NCBI RefSeq assembly: GCF_025980345.1
Contig: NZ_JAPDUI010000008.1
Span: 1-64,000, forward strand
Length of the DNA stretch: 64,000 nucleotides
Source of the DNA: Arenimonas sp. GDDSR-1
Lineage (GTDB): Bacteria; Pseudomonadota; Gammaproteobacteria; Xanthomonadales; Xanthomonadaceae
Direction of reading: 5' to 3'
Shown here: positions 1 to 9,602 of the stretch, one piece after another
Position numbering within the stretch: position 1 is the stretch's first letter
Layout: every line of letters begins with the position of its first letter
Position numbers and translations under genes: made by a program
Notes under the pieces: generated by a model
Seen by the model: the letters and a program-made list of their open reading frames with translations, nothing else
The model's database searches: none
Told to the model about the DNA's origin: nothing

Positions 1-152
1 TTGTCGAGGGTTTTGTTGCCGTCGGCACCATGGCAGGCGGCACATGCAGCGGCTTTCTGCTTTCCGGCGGCGGCATCGCCTTTGACGCCCATGGCAGCGG
101 TTTGGCCGGCCAGACAGAACAAGGCGACAGCGAGGAGGGGTTTGATCTTCAT
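1..152 (-). CDS. c-type cytochrome, partial (C-terminal part beyond the window edge)
   Basis: The frame opens with ATG at 152 on the minus strand and runs off the left edge after 50 codons. It begins with a Sec signal peptide (MKIKPLLAVALFCLAG, cleavage near AMG) followed by mature sequence with a CAACH haem-binding motif near residue 36. This is the start of a secreted monohaem or dihaem class I cytochrome c of the c4/c5 kind. The next gene upstream, with the same orientation 12 bases away, is another small cytochrome, so the two are probably cotranscribed and serve the same periplasmic electron-transfer route. Whether it is mono- or dihaem cannot be seen here. Confidence 0.85.
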   Translation of the reverse strand, partial: MKIKPLLAVALFCLAGQTAAMGVKGDAAAGKQKAAACAACHGADGNKTLD

Positions 153-164
153 CGATGGGGTCCT

Positions 165-488
165 TTATTTGGCCGGTTTCAGCGCGGAGATGTAGGCGGC
201 AATGTCGGCGATGTCCTGGGCGCTGAAGCTCTTGGCCTGCGCGGCCATGGTCGGGTGACTGCGCTCACCTTTGCTGTACGCGGTCAGGGCATTGACGATA
301 TAAGCCTCGTTCTGACCGGCGATTTTCGGCACGTGGTAGCTCGGATAGGCATTTTTGTACTCCGGAATGCCGTGGCAGCCGGTGCAGGTATACGCCAGCG
401 CTTTGCCTTTCTGGGCATCGCCTTTGGCCAGGCAGGTGCCGCCGGCCAGAGCCAGCGCTAAACCGATGAGGAGGGACGTTTTGGTCAT
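165..488 (-). CDS. small secreted c-type cytochrome (107 aa)
   Basis: The protein has an N-terminal signal peptide (hydrophobic to about residue 21, ending LAGGTCLAKG) and one CTGCH haem-attachment motif at about residues 35-39. The C-terminal helix contains QDIADIAAYISAL, typical of class I cytochromes of the c4/c553 group. A methionine (TMAAQ) about 40 residues after the haem motif is a plausible axial ligand. The full length fits a monohaem periplasmic electron carrier. It is the first gene of a minus-strand pair with the partial cytochrome at 1-152. Its redox partner is not in the window. Confidence 0.88.
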   Translation of the reverse strand: MTKTSLLIGLALALAGGTCLAKGDAQKGKALAYTCTGCHGIPEYKNAYPSYHVPKIAGQNEAYIVNALTAYSKGERSHPTMAAQAKSFSAQDIADIAAYISALKPAK

Positions 489-521
489 AGCAAAATGCCG
501 AAGTGGGGTTCAAGTCCGGTA

Positions 522-527
522 ATTATA
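522..527 (-). promoter_or_regulatory. candidate -10 element of the cytochrome pair
   Basis: The minus strand reads TATAAT here, 34 bases upstream of the cytochrome start at 488, in the 151-base divergent gap between the cytochromes and the efflux operon. No good -35 hexamer is seen at 16-18 bases. The rest of the gap holds nothing I recognise. Confidence 0.35.
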
Positions 528-639
528 CCTAAAATTCACCGGAATCAGGCAAGTATGTATGACTTTAGGCAGGTACGCAGGGGGCGGTTTCCCGATACCA
601 TTTCGCTTAATTCCCCCCAGTACGGTAACCGGTAAGCCC

Positions 640-1797
640 ATGCCTCTTTCTTCCAAACATGCAAAAACCACGGCCTTGATGTTGGCCATTGCCTTGGCTC
701 TGACGGCCTGCGGCGGCAAGCCCGATGCAGCCGGCACGGCAAAGTCCGAAGCCGGCGCCGAACAGGGCAAGGATGGCAAAGACGGAAAGCCCAAGGAGCC
801 GGAAGCGGTTCCGGTCGAGGTGGTGACTGCCGCCAGCCAGAGCATCAACGCCAGCTATGCCGGCACTGCCAATCTGGAAGCGCCGAACGAGGCCCAGGTG
901 GTTGCCAAAAGCTCGGGCGTCATGGTGTCGCAGCTGGCCGAGGAGGGCGACAGCGTCCGTCAGGGCCAGGTGCTTGCCCGCATCGATCCGGCCCGCGCGC
1001 AGCTTGAAGTCCAGCGTTCCCAGGCAACCGTCAACAAGCTGAGCAACAACTTTGCCCGCGCCCAGGAATTGCGCAGACAGAATCTGATCTCCGCCGAAGC
1101 CCACGATCAGATCCGGTTTGATCTGGAGTCCGCCAAAGCCAGTCTGAATCTGGCCAAGCTCGAACTGTCCTACACCAATGTCACGGCACCGATATCCGGC
1201 GTCATCGCACAGCGCATGGTCAAGCAAGGCAACCTGGTGACGCTGAATGCTCCGGTGTTCCGCATCGTCAATACCCAGTATCTTGAAGCCGTAATGAATG
1301 TTCCCGAACGTGAGCTGGCACTGATCAAGTCCGGCATGCCGGTGCGGATGACCGTGGATGCCGTGCCCGGCCAGGCCTTTGAAGGCCGCGTCGACCGCGT
1401 CAGTCCGGTGATGGAAGCCGGAAGCGGTACCTTCCGCGTGACCTGCGCCTTCGACGGCAAGCAGATTCTGCGTCCGGGCATGTTCGGCCGCTTTGAAATC
1501 ATCTACGACCGCCGTGAAAACGTGCTGACCATTCCCCGTACCGCCATGCTTGAAGACGAAACCGATCCGGCCGTCTATGTGGTCCGCTCAGGAAAGGCGG
1601 TGCGTGCTCCCGTCAAGATCGGATACAGCAACGGGGAAATCGCCGAAGTCGTGTCCGGCCTCAAGGGCGGCGACAAGATCATTACCGCCGGCAAGGTCGC
1701 GGTACGTGACGGTGCGCTGGTCAGCGTGATTGCGGTTGACGGCAAGACCGTGGCCCAGCCCAAGAAAGACGGCAAATCTGCGGATGCCGGAAAATGA
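640..1797 (+). CDS. RND efflux periplasmic adaptor lipoprotein (membrane fusion protein)
   Basis: This is the periplasmic adaptor of an HlyD/AcrA-type tripartite pump. I chose ATG 640 (385 aa) because it places an uncleaved charged start before a hydrophobic stretch and a lipobox LTAC (Cys24), so the mature protein is an inner-membrane-anchored lipoprotein like AcrA. A charged linker rich in KDG and PEP follows (about 43-57). Then come the split lipoyl/barrel-sandwich parts (SGVMVSQLAEEGDSVRQGQVLARID and LSYTNVTAPISGVIAQRMVKQGNLV) flanking a helical hairpin, and a C-terminal beta-barrel and membrane-proximal region. It overlaps the next gene by four bases (ATGA), so translation is coupled. 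An ATG at 559 would add 27 residues ahead of the signal and is unlikely. Confidence 0.92.
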   Translation: MPLSSKHAKTTALMLAIALALTACGGKPDAAGTAKSEAGAEQGKDGKDGKPKEPEAVPVEVVTAASQSINASYAGTANLEAPNEAQVVAKSSGVMVSQLAEEGDSVRQGQVLARIDPARAQLEVQRSQATVNKLSNNFARAQELRRQNLISAEAHDQIRFDLESAKASLNLAKLELSYTNVTAPISGVIAQRMVKQGNLVTLNAPVFRIVNTQYLEAVMNVPERELALIKSGMPVRMTVDAVPGQAFEGRVDRVSPVMEAGSGTFRVTCAFDGKQILRPGMFGRFEIIYDRRENVLTIPRTAMLEDETDPAVYVVRSGKAVRAPVKIGYSNGEIAEVVSGLKGGDKIITAGKVAVRDGALVSVIAVDGKTVAQPKKDGKSADAGK

Positions 1798-4700
1798 GTC
1801 TGGTCGAGTTTTCGACACGGCGGCGGGTTACCGTCGCGATGGTCACCTTCACCTTCGTGCTGTTCGGGCTCATCGCCCTGGGCAATCTGAAGGTCAACCT
1901 GCTGCCGGATCTGAGTTACCCGACGCTGACCGTGCGCACCGAATACACCGGTGCCGCGCCCGCTGAAATCGAAACCCTGATCAGCGAGCCGCTGGAGGAA
2001 TCCCTCGGTGTGGTCAAGAACCTGCGTAAAATCAAATCGATTTCGCGTACCGGCCAGAGCGATGTGGTTCTCGAGTTCGCCTGGGGCACCGATATGGACC
2101 AGGCGGGCCTCGAGGTCCGCGACAAGCTCGAACTGCTGCGTCTTCCTCTGGAAGCCAAATCGCCGGTCGTGCTGCGCTTCAATCCGAGTACCGAGCCGAT
2201 CATGCGTCTCGGTCTGGTCCTGCCGGAGAAAGTGTCCGGCAGCCGCCAGGCCCAGCTGATCCAGCTGCGCCGTTTTGCCGAAGAAGATCTGAAAAAGCGT
2301 CTTGAACCGGTCGACGGCGTTGCCGCGGTCAAGGTCGCCGGCGGTCTTGAAGATGAAATCCAGGTCGCCATCGACAACGAGCGCCTGTCGCAGCTGAACC
2401 TGTCGGTCGAAACCGTCATCAACCGCCTGCGCCAGGAAAACATCAACATCTCCGCCGGTCGCATCGAAGAAGGCAGCGAACGCTATCTGGTGCGCACCGT
2501 CAACCAGTTCGCCGATCTGGATACCATGGCCGACATGCTGGTGGCCAATACCGCCTTCGGTGTCCCGGTCAAGCTCAAGGATGTTGCGACGGTCACTCAG
2601 GGTTACAAGGAACGGCAGGCCATCATCCGCGTCGGCGGCCGCGAAGCCATCGAATTGGCGCTCTACAAGGAAGGCGATGCCAATACCGTGGCCGTGGCCA
2701 AATCGGTCAAGCAGGCACTCCAGCGCATGCAGGGCGATGGCGGCGCGTCCGATTCCGGAAAGCCGGCAAAAGCCGTCGCCGAGGGCGTCTATGAAATCGA
2801 CGGGCTGGAACTGACCACCATCGAAGACGCCTCCCTGTTCATCGAGAGCGCACTTTCCGAAGTCAAGAAGGAAGCGCTGCTCGGCGGCGTCTTCTCGATC
2901 CTGATCATCTTCTTCTTCCTGCGCGACGGCTGGAGCACTTTCGTCATCGGCCTGTCCCTGCCGATATCGATCGTGGCCACGTTCTTCTTCATGGACCAGT
3001 TCGGCCTCAGCTTGAATGTGATGTCGTTGGCGGGACTGGCACTGGCAACCGGCATGGTGGTCGATGACTCCATCGTCGTGCTGGAATCCATCGCCAAGGC
3101 CCGCGAGCGCGGACTCGGCATTCTGGATGCCGCCATCAAAGGCGCCGGCGAAGTCAGCATGGCGGTGGTCGCGTCGACACTGACCACGGTGGCCGTGTTC
3201 TTCCCGCTGGTTTTCGTGGAAGGCGTCGCCGGCCAGCTGTTCAAGGATCAGGCATTGACCGTTTCGATTGCGCTGATGATTTCGCTGATCGTCTCGCTGA
3301 CCCTGATTCCGATGCTCTCCTCGCTGAAGGCACATTCGCCGATGGCCTTCGCCGAAGACAACCAGCAACCGACGGCCGCCCGGGAGAAATGGCATCAGTT
3401 TCTGGCCAGTCTGAAGGAACTGTTCCGCTATCCGCTGCAGCGTGACTGGAAACGGCCCCTGGCCTATGCCGCATGGGTCCTTCTCGTTCCGCTCAAAATA
3501 CTGACGGCGCTGATCTATGTCATCGCCCTGCTGTTCAGCCTCGGATATCCGCTTGCCGTCTTCGGCATTACCTGGGTCATCGCCACCTTCAGCCGTTTCG
3601 GCAAGGGCACCGGCGGCAAGGGCATGGTCTGGTTGGGTGAAAAAATCATCCGGCCCTACGATTACGCCGCCGACTATTACCGTGGAATCCTTCCCAAAGC
3701 CCTGGAGCGCCCGCGTAAAATCCTGATCAGCGCTGCAGTCGCCTTCATCGCATCGCTGCTGCTGGCCACGACTCTCGGTTCGGACCTGATTCCGCAATTG
3801 GCCCAGGACCGCTTCGAAATGACGGCCAAGCTCGCTCCCGGCACGCGCCTCGAAGAAACCGACCAACTGGTCAGCGCCATCCAGTCCAGACACAAGGCCG
3901 ATACCGATATCCAGGCGCTTTACGGCGTCAGCGGTTCGGGCACGCGGCTGGATGCGAATCCGACCGAGTCCGGTGAAAACATCGCCAAGCTCAGCGTCGT
4001 TCTGGGCAAAGGCTACAGCCGCGACAGTGAAGCCGCCATCACCGAACGTCTGCGTGAAACAATGCGCGCCTATCCGGATGTGCAGGTCAAGTTCGGCCGG
4101 CCTGAACTGTTCAGCTTCTCCACGCCGCTGGAAATCGAAATCCGCGGCGCCGATCTGAATTCCCTGGAGAAATCCGCACGGAAACTTTCCGCCATGCTTC
4201 AGAAGGCCGAGCATTTCGCGGACGTCAAATCCAGCGTCGAACAGGGTTACCCGGAAATCCAGATCATTTTCGATCAGGACCGGGCCGCTGCGCTCGGACT
4301 GACCTCGCGGCAGATCGCCGATCAGGTGGTCAAGCAGGTCCGCGGCGAGGTAGCCACCCGTTACAGTTTCCGTGACCGGAAAATCGATGTGCTGGTCCGT
4401 GCCGAAGAACAGGCGCGGTCATCGGTCGATGATATCCGCAACATCATCATCAATCCGGCTGCGCCGCAACCGGTGACGCTGGCCTCGGTCGCGCAGGTCG
4501 TGGAAACCATCGGTCCCAGCGAAATCAACCGCGTCGACCAGACCCGCGTCGCCATCATTTCCGCCAACCTGCGCGATGTCGACCTCGGCACCGCGGTGTC
4601 GGAAGTACGCGACATGGTGGCTGCCGATCCGCTTTCGGCCGATGTCCGCATCGCCTTCGGCGGCCAGAGCGAGGAGCTCGATCGCTCCCGCAACTCGCTG

Positions 4701-5243
4701 TTCTTTGCCTTCGGGCTGGCCATATTCCTGGTCTATCTGGTCATGGCCTCGCAGTTCGAATCGCTGCTGCATCCCTTCGTCATCCTGTTCTCGATTCCAT
4801 TGGCGATGGTCGGCGCCGTCCTGGCGCTGTGGCTGAGCGGCTCGCCGATTTCGGTCGTGGTATTCATCGGCCTGATCCTTCTGGTCGGCATCGTGGTCAA
4901 GAACGCCATCGTGCTGATCGACAAGGTCAACCAACTGCGCGAAGAGGGCGTCGCCAAGCGCGAAGCCATATGCCGCGGTGCGGAATCCCGGCTTCGCCCG
5001 ATCATCATGACCACGCTGACCACGTTGTTCGGATTCGCGCCGCTGGCCTTTTTCGGCGGCGAGGGTGCCGAGGTGCGGGCGCCGATGGCGTTGACCGTGA
5101 TCGGCGGCCTGACGGTTTCGACCCTGCTGACGCTGGTCGTCATTCCGATCGTCTACGATCTTCTGGACCGCAAGCCGGACAGCTATTACAAGGCGCGTGG
5201 TGCGTTGCATCATGATGTCCTCGAAGGCGGGAGCATCGGGTGA
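1794..5243 (+). CDS. RND efflux pump, HAE1-type, with an enlarged central loop (1149 aa)
   Basis: This is an inner-membrane proton-driven efflux permease. The start LVEFSTRRRVTVAMVTFTFVLFGLIALGNL is TM1, and the TM4 proton-relay pair is intact (VVDDS, Asp424-Asp425). Both porter domains and the repeat TM7-12 can be followed to the C-terminus. At 1149 residues it is about 100 longer than AcrB-type pumps. The excess lies at about residues 515-635, between TM6 and TM7, and contains soluble sequence plus extra hydrophobic segments (LLVPLKILTALIYVIALLFSL and onward). It overlaps the adaptor by four bases and the second RND gene by four bases. No outer-membrane factor gene follows, so a TolC-type channel must be encoded elsewhere. 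Substrates cannot be deduced. Confidence 0.92.
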   Translation: MSLVEFSTRRRVTVAMVTFTFVLFGLIALGNLKVNLLPDLSYPTLTVRTEYTGAAPAEIETLISEPLEESLGVVKNLRKIKSISRTGQSDVVLEFAWGTDMDQAGLEVRDKLELLRLPLEAKSPVVLRFNPSTEPIMRLGLVLPEKVSGSRQAQLIQLRRFAEEDLKKRLEPVDGVAAVKVAGGLEDEIQVAIDNERLSQLNLSVETVINRLRQENINISAGRIEEGSERYLVRTVNQFADLDTMADMLVANTAFGVPVKLKDVATVTQGYKERQAIIRVGGREAIELALYKEGDANTVAVAKSVKQALQRMQGDGGASDSGKPAKAVAEGVYEIDGLELTTIEDASLFIESALSEVKKEALLGGVFSILIIFFFLRDGWSTFVIGLSLPISIVATFFFMDQFGLSLNVMSLAGLALATGMVVDDSIVVLESIAKARERGLGILDAAIKGAGEVSMAVVASTLTTVAVFFPLVFVEGVAGQLFKDQALTVSIALMISLIVSLTLIPMLSSLKAHSPMAFAEDNQQPTAAREKWHQFLASLKELFRYPLQRDWKRPLAYAAWVLLVPLKILTALIYVIALLFSLGYPLAVFGITWVIATFSRFGKGTGGKGMVWLGEKIIRPYDYAADYYRGILPKALERPRKILISAAVAFIASLLLATTLGSDLIPQLAQDRFEMTAKLAPGTRLEETDQLVSAIQSRHKADTDIQALYGVSGSGTRLDANPTESGENIAKLSVVLGKGYSRDSEAAITERLRETMRAYPDVQVKFGRPELFSFSTPLEIEIRGADLNSLEKSARKLSAMLQKAEHFADVKSSVEQGYPEIQIIFDQDRAAALGLTSRQIADQVVKQVRGEVATRYSFRDRKIDVLVRAEEQARSSVDDIRNIIINPAAPQPVTLASVAQVVETIGPSEINRVDQTRVAIISANLRDVDLGTAVSEVRDMVAADPLSADVRIAFGGQSEELDRSRNSLFFAFGLAIFLVYLVMASQFESLLHPFVILFSIPLAMVGAVLALWLSGSPISVVVFIGLILLVGIVVKNAIVLIDKVNQLREEGVAKREAICRGAESRLRPIIMTTLTTLFGFAPLAFFGGEGAEVRAPMALTVIGGLTVSTLLTLVVIPIVYDLLDRKPDSYYKARGALHHDVLEGGSIG

Positions 5244-8200
5244 AAAGTCTTGCCGAGCTGAGTCTGCGACGGCCGGTCACGGCGGTCATGTGTTTCGTTT
5301 CGCTGGTGGTCATCGGCCTGCTGGCCGCTGTCAGGCTGCCGTTGGAGCAGTTCCCCGACATCAACGTGCCTTTCGTTTTCGTCAGCGTGCCTTATCCCGG
5401 TTCCACCCCGCAGGAAGTCGAACGCCAGATCACCCGGCCGGTCGAGGAGGCGTTGTCGACGCTTCCCGGCATTTCGATGATGAATTCGACGTCGCGCTCG
5501 GACAATGCCGGCATTTTCCTGATGTTTTCGGACTGGGATCGCGACATCGCAATCACCGCCAGCGAAGCGCGTGATCGCATCGATGCCATCCGCTCCGAAC
5601 TGCCGGAAGATGTTCAGCGCTATTTCGTCCAGAAATTCTCGCCGAACGACGAGCCGCTGATGCGGGTGCGCTTCGCCTCCGACCGCGACCTCAAAAACAG
5701 CTATACCCTGATCCAGCATGCAATCCAGAAGCGCATCGAACGCATTCCCGGTGTCGCCCGCGTCGACATCACCGGCGCACCGCCGCCGGAAGTCGAAATC
5801 GCCATCGATCCGGTCCGCCTTGCCAGCCACAATGTCGGCCTCAACGAGCTGTCGGCCAAACTGCAATCCGTCAATTTCTCGGTTTCAGCCGGCGACATCA
5901 ACGACCGCGACCGCCGTATCCGGGTACAGCCGGTCGGCGAAATCAAGACGGTCGAGGAGCTTCGCAGTCTGCCCTTGAATGACAAGGGCCTGAGGCTCGA
6001 TGACATCGCCGATGTGCGCTTCAAGTTGCAGCGCCAGGACTTCGGCCGCCGCCTCGATGGCCGGCCGGCGGTCGGTGTCGACATCCTGCGCGAACAGAAC
6101 GCCAATCTAGTCAATGTCGCCGATGCCATCCATGCCGAGATCGAAAAAATCAAGCAAGATCCGGAGCTTGCCGGCATCAAGTTCATCATCGTCAGCGATT
6201 CCGCGGAAAGCGTAAAGAGTTCCATTGCCGAACTCATCGAGGCCGGCATGATCGGCTCGCTGCTGTCGATCATCGTGCTGTTCTATTTCCTGCGCCACTG
6301 GCCTTCCACGCTGATGGTCAGTCTGGCTATTCCGATCTGCATCGTGATCACACTGGGTGTGATGTACTTCACCGGCATGACACTGAATGTCCTGTCGATG
6401 ATGGGTTTGCTACTAGGCATCGGCATGCTGGTCGACAACGCGGTCGTGGTGGTCGAGAGCATCTATCAGTACCGCGAAAAATATCCGGATAATCCGATGA
6501 TGTGCGCCATCGAGGGCACCAAATCGGTGCAACTGGCGATTTCCTGCGGCACCCTGACTTCCATCATCGTATTCCTGCCGAACCTGTTCGGCGACAAGAA
6601 CTTCATCTCCATCTATCTCTCGCAGGTCGCCCTGACCATCACCATCTCGCTGCTGGCTTCCTGGCTGGTCGCGGTCAGCCTGATTCCGATGATTTCGGCG
6701 CGACTGAAAACACCGCCGGCCATCACCCAGTCGCACGGATTCGTACCGGCATTGACCCGGCGCTATGAAGCATTCCTGGCCTGGACGCTGGCGAACCGCA
6801 GGCTTTCCCTGCTCGGCATCCTGATGATCATCTTAGTCAGCATGGTGCCTTTCAAATTCACCAAGTTCGACATGAACTCGAACGAAGTGGGCCGTGAACT
6901 GTCCATGTATTTCAAGTGGAACGGCGCTTATTCCCTGGAGCAGATGTCCGATGAGGTGGCCAAGGTCGAGCAGTTCATGAATGAGAACCGGGAGCGCTAT
7001 CAGGTCAAGCAGGTGTATGTGTTCTTCAGCGAGCAGGGCTGGGGCGGGATGAACCTGACCCTGCGCGATGATCTGCGTTCCTGCGGAAGTTTCGTTTCAC
7101 GCAGCATCCGACTGGTCAACCCGGAGTACCTCTGTGCGATGTCCTCGGAACAGGTGCAGGAAATGATCCGGGCCGAGATTCCCAAGTTCGCGCGGGCGGA
7201 AGTCGGCTTTCAGGGCGGCGGCGGCCCCGGCGGCGGAGGCGGCGGCGGTCAGGACAACAGCGTAGAAATCTTCCTGAACGGCGATTCCACCGAAATGCTC
7301 AAGAAAATCGGAGCCGAAGTGATTCCGGTGCTGGCAAAACAGCCGGAACTGCGCGATGTGCGTCTCAACAGCGGTGACGAAAACAGCGAAATCCGCGTCA
7401 GCGTCGACCGCGACCGCGCCGGAGCCCTGGGCTTCAGCGCGCAGGATGTGGCCCAATACATCAGCATCGCATTGCGCGGTACCACGCTGCGCGAGTTCCG
7501 CAAGGATGACCAAGAAATTCCGATGTGGGTGCGTTTCGCCGGAGCGGAACAGTTCAGGGTCGAAGAGCTGTCAGGCCTGAACCTGCGACGCCCGGACGGC
7601 ACCACGGTTCCGCTGATGTCCGTCATCAATGTCGAGATCCGTAAAGGCGACAGCGAGATCTACCGTCAGGACCGCTTGACTTCGCTGTCCATCAAGGCCA
7701 ATAAAGCCGACAACGTGACCACCGAAGAAGCCATGGCGGCATTCAAGAAAGTGCTGAACAATCTGCCTCCGGGGTATTCCTGGAGCGAAAGCCAGGGCGG
7801 GTTCAACGGCGGCGATGCCGGAGGGCAGATGGCGACGAACACCCTGATTGCCCTGCTAATGATTCTGATTGTTATGGCGGCGCTGTTCGAGTCGATGCTG
7901 ATGCCGCTGGCGATCCTGACCAGCATCCTGTTCTCGGCGCTCGGCGTGTTCTGGCTGTTTGCCCTGACCGGCACGACATTCTCGATCATGGCCTCGATCG
8001 GCATTCTGGTTCTGATGGGCGTGGTGGTGAACAACGGCATCGTGCTGTTCGAACACATCAACGCCCTGCGGCGCAGCGGCCATGCCCGAACCGAGGCATT
8101 GATCATGGGTTGCAAGGAGCGTCTGCGTCCGATTCTGATGACCATGGGTACCACCATTCTCGGCATGTTGCCGCTGTGTTTCGGTACCACCCAGATCGGC

Positions 8201-8389
8201 GGTGATGGTCCGGCCTACTATCCGATGGCGCGTGCGGTGGTGGGCGGCCTGGCGTTCTCGACCATCGTCAGCCTGATCTTTTTGCCGACCATCTATGCGG
8301 CATTGGATGACCTGCGCATCAAGACCGGAGGCGTCATCGCCCGGGCCAAAGACAAGGCGCCGTTGCGGCGCTTCGTGAAACCGGCCTGA
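5240..8389 (+). CDS. second RND efflux pump of the operon (1049 aa)
   Basis: A full-length HAE1-like RND permease that overlaps the previous RND by four bases. One adaptor with two RND genes recalls MdtABC-type systems, in which two different permeases form a mixed trimer. The TM4 relay reads LVDNA (Asp399-Asn400), so the second aspartate of the usual Asp-Asp pair is asparagine, unlike the first pump in the operon, which keeps both. A glycine-rich run with one proline sits at residues 659-670, in the second porter half. I infer that the two permeases may have unequal roles in energisation. Asn at this position also occurs in other RND subgroups, so it does not prove inactivity. Confidence 0.9.
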   Translation: MKSLAELSLRRPVTAVMCFVSLVVIGLLAAVRLPLEQFPDINVPFVFVSVPYPGSTPQEVERQITRPVEEALSTLPGISMMNSTSRSDNAGIFLMFSDWDRDIAITASEARDRIDAIRSELPEDVQRYFVQKFSPNDEPLMRVRFASDRDLKNSYTLIQHAIQKRIERIPGVARVDITGAPPPEVEIAIDPVRLASHNVGLNELSAKLQSVNFSVSAGDINDRDRRIRVQPVGEIKTVEELRSLPLNDKGLRLDDIADVRFKLQRQDFGRRLDGRPAVGVDILREQNANLVNVADAIHAEIEKIKQDPELAGIKFIIVSDSAESVKSSIAELIEAGMIGSLLSIIVLFYFLRHWPSTLMVSLAIPICIVITLGVMYFTGMTLNVLSMMGLLLGIGMLVDNAVVVVESIYQYREKYPDNPMMCAIEGTKSVQLAISCGTLTSIIVFLPNLFGDKNFISIYLSQVALTITISLLASWLVAVSLIPMISARLKTPPAITQSHGFVPALTRRYEAFLAWTLANRRLSLLGILMIILVSMVPFKFTKFDMNSNEVGRELSMYFKWNGAYSLEQMSDEVAKVEQFMNENRERYQVKQVYVFFSEQGWGGMNLTLRDDLRSCGSFVSRSIRLVNPEYLCAMSSEQVQEMIRAEIPKFARAEVGFQGGGGPGGGGGGGQDNSVEIFLNGDSTEMLKKIGAEVIPVLAKQPELRDVRLNSGDENSEIRVSVDRDRAGALGFSAQDVAQYISIALRGTTLREFRKDDQEIPMWVRFAGAEQFRVEELSGLNLRRPDGTTVPLMSVINVEIRKGDSEIYRQDRLTSLSIKANKADNVTTEEAMAAFKKVLNNLPPGYSWSESQGGFNGGDAGGQMATNTLIALLMILIVMAALFESMLMPLAILTSILFSALGVFWLFALTGTTFSIMASIGILVLMGVVVNNGIVLFEHINALRRSGHARTEALIMGCKERLRPILMTMGTTILGMLPLCFGTTQIGGDGPAYYPMARAVVGGLAFSTIVSLIFLPTIYAALDDLRIKTGGVIARAKDKAPLRRFVKPA

Positions 8390-8396
8390 GGGCCGG

Positions 8397-9596
8397 TCAG
8401 CCGAGTTTGATGAAAAAGGCCGCGCCGGCAACCCAGACCGCCAGGGCGGTGCCGGTATTGGTCAGGATGAAGTTCACCAGGATGCGTGCGAAGCGGTTTT
8501 TCCACCAGCCCGAGATTTCGATGGTATCGTCCTTGAGCTTCAGCAGATCTTCATACGTCGGTTTGCGCAGTTTGGCCTCGACATAGGCCGAAACCATGCC
8601 CGAGCTCAGGGCCGGGTGCAGCGGCGTCAACGGCGAGGCGATGAACGCGGCCAGACAGCTCAGCCAGTGCCCCTTGGCGGCGATGCACCCGATCAGTCCG
8701 CCGGTACCGGTGATGAGCGCCCATTGCAGCAACAGCATTCCGGCCAATTTCATCCCGCCTTCGTGGATGCCCCAGGCGAATCCGCCGATGAGAAAGACGG
8801 CAATGAACAGGCTGAACCAGGGCATCTCCGATTTTGCCGGAATGCTTTCCAGTGAAGCGAGTACGGCGCCATCCAGATTTGCGGAATCCTGAAGTGCGCG
8901 TTCCAGGCCGGCCAGATGGCCGGCGCCGACCACCGCAAGGACGTTTTTGACATCATCGTGCGCATGCAGCTGCAACAGCTTGGCGGCCATGTAACGGTCG
9001 CGTTCGGCGATGATGCTTTCATACAGTTCCGGAGTCTGCTTGGCGAAATCGCCGAAGCTCGACTCCAGCATGTCGCCTTCCTTGAGCTGCTCGATTTCGG
9101 TCTCGCCGATGTCATCCGAGCTGATTAGGCTGGCGCCCAGGCCGGCCACCAACTGACCGCGCTTGAAAAAGCCCAGCTTCGACCAGCTGCGCTTTAAGGT
9201 GATGCCGGCGTCGCGATCGATCAGCGCCATGCGCAGGCCGCGGGCTTCGGCTTCCTGCGCGGCGGCCTTGAGCTCAGCGCCGGGTTCGATGCCCAGCTGT
9301 TCGGCCAATCGGCGTTGGTAGGCGGCCAAAGACAGGTTGGCGGCGACCAGTCCGATCTTGTCTTCCTTAATGATCTGGAAAATGTCGAGCTTGTAGAGGG
9401 CATCCGGTTGGGTCAACTGCCGATGCCGGTTAACATCGAGCTCCACGGCAACGGTGTCGAAGCCGCCGCTGTCAATCGCGGCTTTGACCGCTTCAAGACT
9501 TTTCAGCGAAACGTGGGCGGTGCCGAGCAGGGTATAGACGACCCCGTTCACGGTGCATTGGCGGACCGGCTGGCCGGCGAAGTCAGGCAGACTCAT
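8397..9596 (-). CDS. TraB/PrgY-family membrane protein
   Basis: The N-terminal two thirds is a TraB domain: the start TLLGTAHVSLKSLEAV and the acidic VAVELD motif are characteristic, with the second conserved GAGHLAGL near the middle. The last 150 residues contain several hydrophobic segments (PWFSLFIAVFLIGGFAWGI, then a Gly/Ala-rich pair, then a final one near the end), so it is a membrane protein with a cytoplasmic or periplasmic TraB head. Family members are linked to pheromone shutdown (PrgY) and to protease-like folds, but the function in Proteobacteria is unclear. I chose ATG 9596 (399 aa) over the TTG at 9602. It follows the agmatine genes closely and is probably in their transcript, without a known functional link. 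Confidence 0.85.
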   Translation of the reverse strand: MSLPDFAGQPVRQCTVNGVVYTLLGTAHVSLKSLEAVKAAIDSGGFDTVAVELDVNRHRQLTQPDALYKLDIFQIIKEDKIGLVAANLSLAAYQRRLAEQLGIEPGAELKAAAQEAEARGLRMALIDRDAGITLKRSWSKLGFFKRGQLVAGLGASLISSDDIGETEIEQLKEGDMLESSFGDFAKQTPELYESIIAERDRYMAAKLLQLHAHDDVKNVLAVVGAGHLAGLERALQDSANLDGAVLASLESIPAKSEMPWFSLFIAVFLIGGFAWGIHEGGMKLAGMLLLQWALITGTGGLIGCIAAKGHWLSCLAAFIASPLTPLHPALSSGMVSAYVEAKLRKPTYEDLLKLKDDTIEISGWWKNRFARILVNFILTNTGTALAVWVAGAAFFIKLG

Positions 9597-9602
9597 CGGC
9601 AA

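Noticed and set aside
1575-4214. Very long minus-strand open frame opposite the adaptor and first RND gene
   Set aside because: Its codons are forced by the RND gene on the other strand, the translation is rich in Arg, His, Gln and Asp, and it has no recognisable domain. Similar antisense frames opposite the reductase, fumarase and NHL genes were rejected for the same reason.
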